A stretch of DNA of 64,000 nucleotides from Nematopogon swammerdamellus (lineage: Eukaryota > Arthropoda > Insecta > Lepidoptera > Adelidae), in the NCBI GenBank assembly GCA_946902875.1, contig OX336353.1, forward strand, positions 20,907,151 to 20,971,150, read 5' to 3'. Below are positions 58,126-64,000 of the stretch, piece by piece. Positions within the stretch are counted from its first letter, which is position 1, and every line of letters begins with the position of its first letter. The notes under the pieces were generated by a model, which did not search any database, was not told where the DNA came from, and saw only the letters and a program-made list of their open reading frames with translations. Made by a program: the position numbers and the translations under genes.

Positions 58126-58413
58126 TTCTGTACCGTGTGGGGTCAGTACTTAAAAAGAATAGTCCCACTGCATCTCTCCCCGTCGCATGTCGTAAAAGTC
58201 GACTAAGGGATCGTCAGCCTCGGCAGCTTAATGGTGCGGTCAGTTATTGGATGGATGACCGCCCGACTGTTGGAGGCTGACCGTGGTTCGGATACCACGT
58301 TAAACTGTAGGTCCCTTCCCTTCTTACCTTACTAGGTGGTAGGGTTTATCCCGGCCGGATTGGTACCACCGCACTGAGCGAAACGTCGGTCGAAACGGCT
58401 ATGTAAATAGTAG
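58126..58413 (+). mobile_element. Alternative head followed by a deleted hybrid SINE, unit 2
   Basis: A second copy of the alternative head (58126-58213) is followed by a hybrid SINE starting GTCAGCCTCGGCAGC. In this SINE TAATGGTGC joins directly to GGTCAGTTATTGGATGGATG. The segment between two GGTGC words, including 5S box A, is missing. The body ends at CTATGTAAATAG. Confidence 0.75.
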
Positions 58414-58465
58414 GTAAGCTATGCCGCTACGACGCCACTTTCAAACTTCAAAATTTTCTAAGTCC

Positions 58466-59007
58466 CGGGAAAAGGGGGGCTCGGGTAGAATTCCGAATTG
58501 AATCGATCTTTTAACAATTTTATTCAAAGGGGGGGGGGGGGGTATAATAATAGTTTTATTCGCTATTTAATCAGAAGATTTTCGAGTTTAAACAATGCAT
58601 TTATTTAGGTATTATTTAATAATTATTTAATTGAATTAATATTAATCAACATCACAATCTCCCCGCCCCGGCCCCTCACCCCAACCCTCGCTGTATACAG
58701 GTTCAGACGTGTACAATAACAATAAAAGGGCAGGTAGAAATTCCAGGGAGGTCTGCTTGGCGCCACTATTAGACAATGGGGTGGGTCAGGTAGATTTTTT
58801 GCCCCATTGTTTCCCCTATCAGTTGTAATAAAAAAGGGTCTGGGTTTTTACAACCCATATATATTTTCGAATTATCAACAATGGAATAAGATAAGAAAAG
58901 GTTGGGTCGCATTCAAATTGATAACAATGGTAAGGTAAGGTTGGAGGTCTGGTTTTCACAATCCCATTTTTATTTTTTTTCTGAGGGCCACCCACAGTTC
59001 CTCGTCC
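58466..59007. other. 5' flank of the polymerase gene
   Basis: AT-rich DNA with a G-run (58529-58542). It has no coding region and no terminal inverted repeat that I can match to sequence right of the gene. TTTTCTAAGTCC at 58454-58465 recurs in direct orientation at 63105-63116. Confidence 0.45.
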
Positions 59008-59043
59008 TATAAAACCCCGAGCGCGCCCACTGGGAGCTCATTC
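59008..59043 (+). promoter_or_regulatory. Core promoter of the polymerase gene (TATA + initiator)
   Basis: TATAAAA at 59008-59014 lies 32 nt before the A of TCATTC (59038-59043), which fits the arthropod initiator TCAKTY exactly. This predicts transcription from 59040 and a 43-nt leader to the ATG at 59083. Confidence 0.7.
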
Positions 59044-59082
59044 CATCAGTGAATTTGAAAGTGTCAACAAGTAATAGTGATC

Positions 59083-62000
59083 ATGTCGTTCGAGAATTGT
59101 GCTAGTTCAGTGAAGCAGATGAGCAGTGCGTTTGAGCTGTTAGCTCGAGGTGCTCTGGACGCAGAAAGTGTGGAAAAGTGGATTAAGCGCGGCACCATCA
59201 CCTTGCGCCGCCTCGGACTATTGTTGCGCAGGGATGGTGTACCCTTGGGAGAAAAGCAAAGACTTCTATCGTGCATCGCCCAAGTGAAGTGCGTCACGTC
59301 AAAAATCAAGAATCTGCTGAAAGCCGGTGGACGTTTGGGGCAGCGGGAGCGACGCAGTGATAGAGTGCGGTGGCAGGACATCGAGTCGGCCTTCGAGAAA
59401 CGTATTCGGACGGGCGTGATTGTTAATTTGAAGCATAAAGATACTGCGACATTCTTCGATGATGCCCTAGCGCTATTCACACCGCGCATAATAAATGCAT
59501 TAAAACGTCAAAATGCACTCAAGATAAACTCTGTGTTGACAGCGGAGTACGGGAAAGTCAGCAGTGATGGCGAGGAAGTGATTGACAAAAAATCATTCAA
59601 TACGAGAAATGCTTCCATCATCCAAACCACAAACCTGGCTGAGTGGTTCAACGAGCATATAAAGGATCCCATTCTGAAGGCTATGGAAGAGTTCCAGGAA
59701 CGAGACTCTGGCTGGGCTCTGCACTCCCTCAGCAGCCTCACCATCAACATCAACAAGTACAACCCAATGAGGGGCAGCTCCTTCATCGAACTTCCGGCAT
59801 CAATCAAACGAAAACAGGCGTGCGTCAATGTTCAAAATACGGACAATCAGTGTTTCAAGTGGGCGATCCTATCTGCTCTTCATCCGCTCCATTATCATGA
59901 ACATCCTAATCGCGTATCCAAGTATAAGCCATACGAACATGAATTGAATTTTCAAGGGATCGAGTTCCCAGTGATGCCGAAGGATGTGGAGAAATTCGAG
60001 AAGCAGAACGACATTTCAATCAATGTGTACATGCTGCGGAAAAACAAATGTGAACAGTATATCGTCTCACCCACGCACGTAACCAACATGAAGAAAGACA
60101 AGCACATAAACTTATTACTGATCCAAAATTATTATACATGCGACGACGAAGAAAGTGATACGGAAGATGAGCAAAATAGACCTCTACGATTCCACTATGT
60201 GTGGATAAAAGACCTTTCCACTCTAGTCTCGAAACAACTTTCAAGTCGACAACATAAGAACTACATCTGTGACCGCTGCCTTTACTACTTCTACAGCACA
60301 GAAAAGCTGGAGGCCCATGAAGTTGACTGCCGCAAAATCAATAAATGCAAAGTTACGCTTCCCACGACGCAGAACAGCATGCTCAAGTTCAACAATTTCA
60401 ACTACAAACAGAAGGTGCCATACATAGTGTACGCAGACTTCGAGTGTTTATTGAAGAACGTCGAACAGCCTGAGAAGACCAACCAGAAGACGGAAGTTTG
60501 CCAAGTTCACGAAGCAATCAGCGTTGGCTACTACTTCAAATGTAGCTGTGATGATTCCCTCTCGCGCTACCGCAGTTATCGTGGAGAGAATCCCGCTGAG
60601 TGGTTCGTGAAAGAACTCATGCAGTTGGCTGAGGATGTGGAAACTGTGTTTTGGTGCCCTCTACCAATGGATCCACTCACATCGGAGGAAGATAGAGTAT
60701 TTCGCAGTGCCTCTACGTGCCACATATGTGAAGGACCGCTACTGGGACAAAAAGTGGTACGAGATCATTGTCATCTGACGGGAATATACCGCGGCCCAGC
60801 GCACGAATCGTGCAACTTGAACTACCAGGACTCGCGCACCATCCCAGTAGTATTCCACAACCTCAGCGGCTATGATGCCCACTTTATCATAAAAGTACTG
60901 GCCAATTTTGACGGTCGTACAAGTCTGCTCCCCCAAAATATGGAGAGATATATTTCCTTTACAAAATATATCAAGGGGAGCGACATTTCCTTCCGCTTCA
61001 TCGATTCGTTGCGGTTCATGGCCTCATCACTGGACAAGCTAGCCAGCTATCTAACGCAACTAAACACCATGAGAGCTGAATTTCCCCAAATCGATGACGT
61101 CAAGTTCGAGCTGCTGAAGAGAAAAGGAGTATTCCCGTATGAGTACCTGGATGCGTGGGAAAAACTGGAATCTGTCACACACTTGCCAGCGAAGGAGGAG
61201 TTCTACAGTCATCTCAACGATAGTCATATCTCAGATGAGGACTATGAGCACGCATCAAGAGTTTGGAAGCAGTTTGGCGTAAACACCTTAGGAGAGTACT
61301 CTGATCTGTACCTGAAGACCGATGTCCTCCTCCTCACCGAAGTCTTTGAAAACTTTCGGGAAAACTGCCTCAAGACTTACGGATTGGACCCAGCCCACTA
61401 TTACACCACCCCCGGACTCACATGGGATGCCATGCTGAAATACACAAAAATTCAACTGCAACTTCTCACCGACATCGACATGATAATGTTCATCGAACGC
61501 GGCATCCGGGGTGGCGTAAGTCAGTGCTCGAACCGATACTCTAAAGCTAATAATAAATATATGTCTAGTTTTAATCCCGATGTAGAATCAAAATACCTTA
61601 TGTACTTCGATGTAAATAACCTCTACGGTTGGGCAATGACTCAGCATCTCCCATATGGTGGGTTTGAGTGGGTAGAGCATGCTGAAAATTGGGATGTTCC
61701 CGATGACTCACCCGTAGGCTTCATCCTGGATGTGGATCTCGAATGTCCAGAACAAATCCACCGCTCCCACAGCGACTTCCCAATGTGTCCGGAGCAGATG
61801 ACGCCACCAGGATCGAAGGACACCAAACTTCTTACAACCCTGTTCAACAAATCCCGATACATAATTCACTACAGGAATTTGAAGCAAGCGTTAAAATATG
61901 GTCTGAAGCTCACCAAAATACACCGAATCTTGAAATTTAGTCAGATGCCGTGGTTGAAGACATACATTGATATGAATACCGAAATGCGAAAGCGCGCAAC

Positions 62001-62835
62001 AAATGACTTCGAAAAAAATCTCTATAAACTCATGAATAATGCCGTATTTGGGAAGACAATGGAGAATGTAAGAAATCGTGTTGACGTAAAACTAGTCACA
62101 AAGTGGGAGGGTAGGTATGGTGCAGAAGCCCTAATAGCGCGTCCTAACTTCCATAGCAGCTCCATTTTTGGGGAGAATCTGGTCGCGGTGAAGTTAGAGA
62201 AGACGGAAGTACTGCTGAACAAACCTATTTACATCGGGTTCAGTGTGCTGGATCTCTCCAAAACATGTGTCTATGATTTCCACTATGGGTACATGCGTCC
62301 TGCCCTCGACGACTGCGCCAAATTGCTGTATACGGACACAGATTCATTAATATATGAAATTCGTGACCATGACATATATGATATAATGCGGAGAGACATC
62401 CAGAATTTTGACACCTCTGATTACCCAGCCCACAACATATTCAACATGCCGCAGGTCAATAAAAAGGTTGTTGGCCTCATGAAAGATGAGTGTAACGGAC
62501 GAGTTATTACAGAATTTGTAGGTCTGCGTTCGAAAATGTACAGTGTGCGCATTGAGGGTGAAGACGGCTTGAAGAAAGCGAAGGGGGTTAAAGCGGGAGT
62601 CGTCAAGAAAACAATTTGTTTCGATGACTACGTCAACTGCCTCCAGAAAAATCTAACGCAGGAGAGATGTCAGTACCTCTTCAGATCAAAACTGCATGAA
62701 GTTCAGACAGTGAGGCAAATAAAAATAGCACTAAGCCCTCACGATGACAAAAGGCGATTGTTACCCAATACTACGGACACACGACCTTGGGGACATTGCA
62801 GCGACGCGCAGGATCCGATGGATATCGACCTATAA
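59083..62835 (+). CDS. Family-B DNA polymerase of a Polinton-like / virus-derived element
   Basis: A complete 1250-residue frame. ATG at 59083 has A at -3, and an in-frame TGA lies upstream at 59056. In order it has an unassigned N-terminal part with a QNTDNQCFKW block (Cys257, possibly a cysteine-protease-like fold; inference) and a C2HC zinc finger (C396, C399, H412, C416). Exo I (D452, E454) precedes an inserted endonuclease VII-like HNH domain (C546, C549, RDHCH with H562/H564, C577, N578). Exo II (N593..YD598) and Exo III (Y743, D747) follow. The polymerase motifs are A (D843 VNNLYG), B (K982..NNAVFG) and C (YTDTDS, D1085/D1087). All catalytic residues look intact, so proofreading replication activity is plausible. 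This domain set is known from Polinton/Maverick-type elements and related virus-derived genes in arthropods. No integrase, packaging ATPase or capsid gene lies in the window. The right side ends at the window edge, so element boundaries are unknown. Confidence 0.92.
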   Translation: MSFENCASSVKQMSSAFELLARGALDAESVEKWIKRGTITLRRLGLLLRRDGVPLGEKQRLLSCIAQVKCVTSKIKNLLKAGGRLGQRERRSDRVRWQDIESAFEKRIRTGVIVNLKHKDTATFFDDALALFTPRIINALKRQNALKINSVLTAEYGKVSSDGEEVIDKKSFNTRNASIIQTTNLAEWFNEHIKDPILKAMEEFQERDSGWALHSLSSLTININKYNPMRGSSFIELPASIKRKQACVNVQNTDNQCFKWAILSALHPLHYHEHPNRVSKYKPYEHELNFQGIEFPVMPKDVEKFEKQNDISINVYMLRKNKCEQYIVSPTHVTNMKKDKHINLLLIQNYYTCDDEESDTEDEQNRPLRFHYVWIKDLSTLVSKQLSSRQHKNYICDRCLYYFYSTEKLEAHEVDCRKINKCKVTLPTTQNSMLKFNNFNYKQKVPYIVYADFECLLKNVEQPEKTNQKTEVCQVHEAISVGYYFKCSCDDSLSRYRSYRGENPAEWFVKELMQLAEDVETVFWCPLPMDPLTSEEDRVFRSASTCHICEGPLLGQKVVRDHCHLTGIYRGPAHESCNLNYQDSRTIPVVFHNLSGYDAHFIIKVLANFDGRTSLLPQNMERYISFTKYIKGSDISFRFIDSLRFMASSLDKLASYLTQLNTMRAEFPQIDDVKFELLKRKGVFPYEYLDAWEKLESVTHLPAKEEFYSHLNDSHISDEDYEHASRVWKQFGVNTLGEYSDLYLKTDVLLLTEVFENFRENCLKTYGLDPAHYYTTPGLTWDAMLKYTKIQLQLLTDIDMIMFIERGIRGGVSQCSNRYSKANNKYMSSFNPDVESKYLMYFDVNNLYGWAMTQHLPYGGFEWVEHAENWDVPDDSPVGFILDVDLECPEQIHRSHSDFPMCPEQMTPPGSKDTKLLTTLFNKSRYIIHYRNLKQALKYGLKLTKIHRILKFSQMPWLKTYIDMNTEMRKRATNDFEKNLYKLMNNAVFGKTMENVRNRVDVKLVTKWEGRYGAEALIARPNFHSSSIFGENLVAVKLEKTEVLLNKPIYIGFSVLDLSKTCVYDFHYGYMRPALDDCAKLLYTDTDSLIYEIRDHDIYDIMRRDIQNFDTSDYPAHNIFNMPQVNKKVVGLMKDECNGRVITEFVGLRSKMYSVRIEGEDGLKKAKGVKAGVVKKTICFDDYVNCLQKNLTQERCQYLFRSKLHEVQTVRQIKIALSPHDDKRRLLPNTTDTRPWGHCSDAQDPMDIDL

Positions 62836-63000
62836 ATATCAAAACTGCAAGCAGTACAGACCTTTAGGCAGTGTAAAAATGCACTCAGTCCTTATGATGA
62901 TAAGAGGCGGCTGTTGAAATGGCACAACAGATACACTTCCATGAGGCATTACAAAGACGTGTAGGATTCGGATGCAGCCAGAATGAATGTGGACCTGTAA
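62836..63000 (+). pseudogene. In-frame diverged duplicate of the polymerase C-terminal end
   Basis: Directly after the stop codon, in the same frame, 42 open codons and then 11 more after a TAG resemble the last 50 codons of the polymerase. They share a KLxxVQT..RQ block, ALSPxDDKRRLL, and a final acidic VDL/IDL ending. After the Leu-Leu the copy has a different continuation (KWHNRY..). It ends in TAA at 63000. It could be an old tandem duplication or a second alternative C-terminus; either is inference. Confidence 0.7.
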
Positions 63001-63145
63001 ATAATCGAATAATAACTGTTAACTGCTTTATAATTAAATAATTGTTTTTAATCAAGATTTAATATATAATTGAGGCAAAGACAGTTCTACTCCACCTCCC
63101 CGATTTTTCTAAGTCCGAGAATCAGGGGGCGTGGCCTAATTTGGG

Positions 63146-63412
63146 GTGTACGTAGGGCTTCGGAGTCAGGGTTCAGCTCCAGGGTGCCAGGTCAGGGTGC
63201 TGCGCCCCATCAATTTGGTGTGTACGTAGGCCTTCGGAGTCAGGGTTCAGACCTTCGGATTCAGGATTCAGACCTTAGGATTCAGGATTCAGGGTTCCGG
63301 ATTCAGGGTTTCAGGTCCAGGGTGCTAGGTCAGGGTGCTGCGCCCCATCCATTTGAGGCGTACGTAGGCCTTCGGAGTCATGGTTCAGCTCCAGGGTGCT
63401 GCACCCCACCAG
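63146..63412 (+). repeat. Tandem repeat array downstream of the polymerase gene
   Basis: Three units start at 63146, 63220 and 63359 with GTACGTAGG. Each includes CTTCGGAGTCAGGGTTCAG or a close variant and TCCAGGGTGC, and the CTGCGCCCCAT block recurs. The middle unit is enlarged by four short repeats of the ATTCAGGxTTCAG type. The frame across it (63070-63543) is repeat-derived. Confidence 0.8.
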
Positions 63413-64000
63413 CATGGTTCCACATGCACCGAGGCTTCGCCCCTGCCCCCTACCCCGCCCCGCCCCTGCCACACCCTTCGCCCCAGCCTTCACCCCTCCA
63501 CAGTACCCCTGCCGACCGAGCGCAGGTAAATAGAGGTAGATAAACTAAGAGTGGTGCGTATTGTCTACCTGATAAGGGGTAGTTGATTCACCTCTATTGT
63601 CGGGAGGCAGGTTTAAACCTGTAGCAACCTGTAGGAACGACTGACTCCGCTTACGCATTGAATAGAAAGATAACATTAACAATTGTTCTGTGAAATGTAT
63701 TCATACTCAGCATTACTAAGGCATCGTTAGTCAGGTAGGTTGGAGCCTAATGGTGTAGGAATGCAGACAGGGCTGACTCAATATCTTTAGAATTTTACCT
63801 GCGCTATTCGTCCGAGTCGGCAGGTCTTCAAACATTCAACGATTGGCCACGCGCCCTCCGGCAGAAGCCTGAAGAAATGGTTAAGGCTGGGTCCCATTAC
63901 CTCTGAGAAAAAATTGTATTGGATGTTGTCAGAATATTTTAATTTTTCATGACATATTTTATTATTTAATTTACGTACAAAGTGGAAATCTTATACTCTT
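63413..64000. other. Window end, no gene recognised
   Basis: A C-rich stretch (63430-63510) is followed by unassigned DNA. If the polymerase belongs to a larger element, its other genes and right end would lie beyond this edge. Confidence 0.4.

Noticed and set aside
59064..59828. Minus-strand frames opposite the polymerase gene
   Set aside because: They are shadows of the polymerase coding sequence with no domain of their own.
63070..63543. 157-codon frame downstream of the polymerase
   Set aside because: It is the translation of a nested tandem repeat and a C-rich tract; no domain.
58454..64000. Complete Polinton/Maverick element
   Set aside because: Only the polymerase gene is visible. 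No integrase, ATPase, protease or capsid frame and no terminal inverted repeat can be shown within the window.

Overview
The window looks like nuclear DNA of a moth or butterfly. It is AT-rich, with short GC-rich islands and dense lepidopteran-type interspersed repeats. The only host gene I can assemble is a paired-box gene of the Pax1/9 group (Pox meso, Poxm) on the minus strand. No species can be named from the sequence alone.

Layout: Poxm covers 1185-38438 in three coding exons: exon 1 (38357-38438), exon 2 (2579-2829) and exon 3 (1185-1553). Splice sites and reading phase agree at both junctions and give a 233-residue protein. Its first intron is about 35.5 kb and makes up more than half of the window. 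It is filled with SINEs, truncated LINEs, foldback elements, minisatellites and CpG-rich patches. A GC-rich promoter-like region lies at about 38440-39030. From 39 to 58 kb I see only repeats and unassigned DNA, including a 5'-truncated Jockey-type reverse transcriptase (41124-42561, minus strand) and a decayed one in the Poxm intron at 34145-34545.

At 59083-62835 there is an intact 1250-codon gene for a family-B DNA polymerase. It has a zinc finger, all three exonuclease motifs with an endonuclease VII-like HNH domain between Exo I and Exo II, and all three polymerase motifs. It resembles the polymerases of Polinton/Maverick-type and related virus-derived elements. A TATA box and an initiator precede it. 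A diverged copy of its own C-terminal coding end follows the stop codon in the same frame.

The repeats hold the most unusual structure. A SINE family present in about a dozen pieces has a tRNA-like A box and B box with a 44-bp segment of 5S rRNA internal promoter between them. The same SINE body also occurs behind two other heads. Two copies of one composite foldback element (26591-28802 and 47247-49755) lie in opposite orientation about 18 kb apart. They share a captured SINE but differ in minisatellite length and in a loop duplication. Several long, nearly perfect inverted repeats occur elsewhere, one of them just inside intron 1 next to Poxm exon 1.
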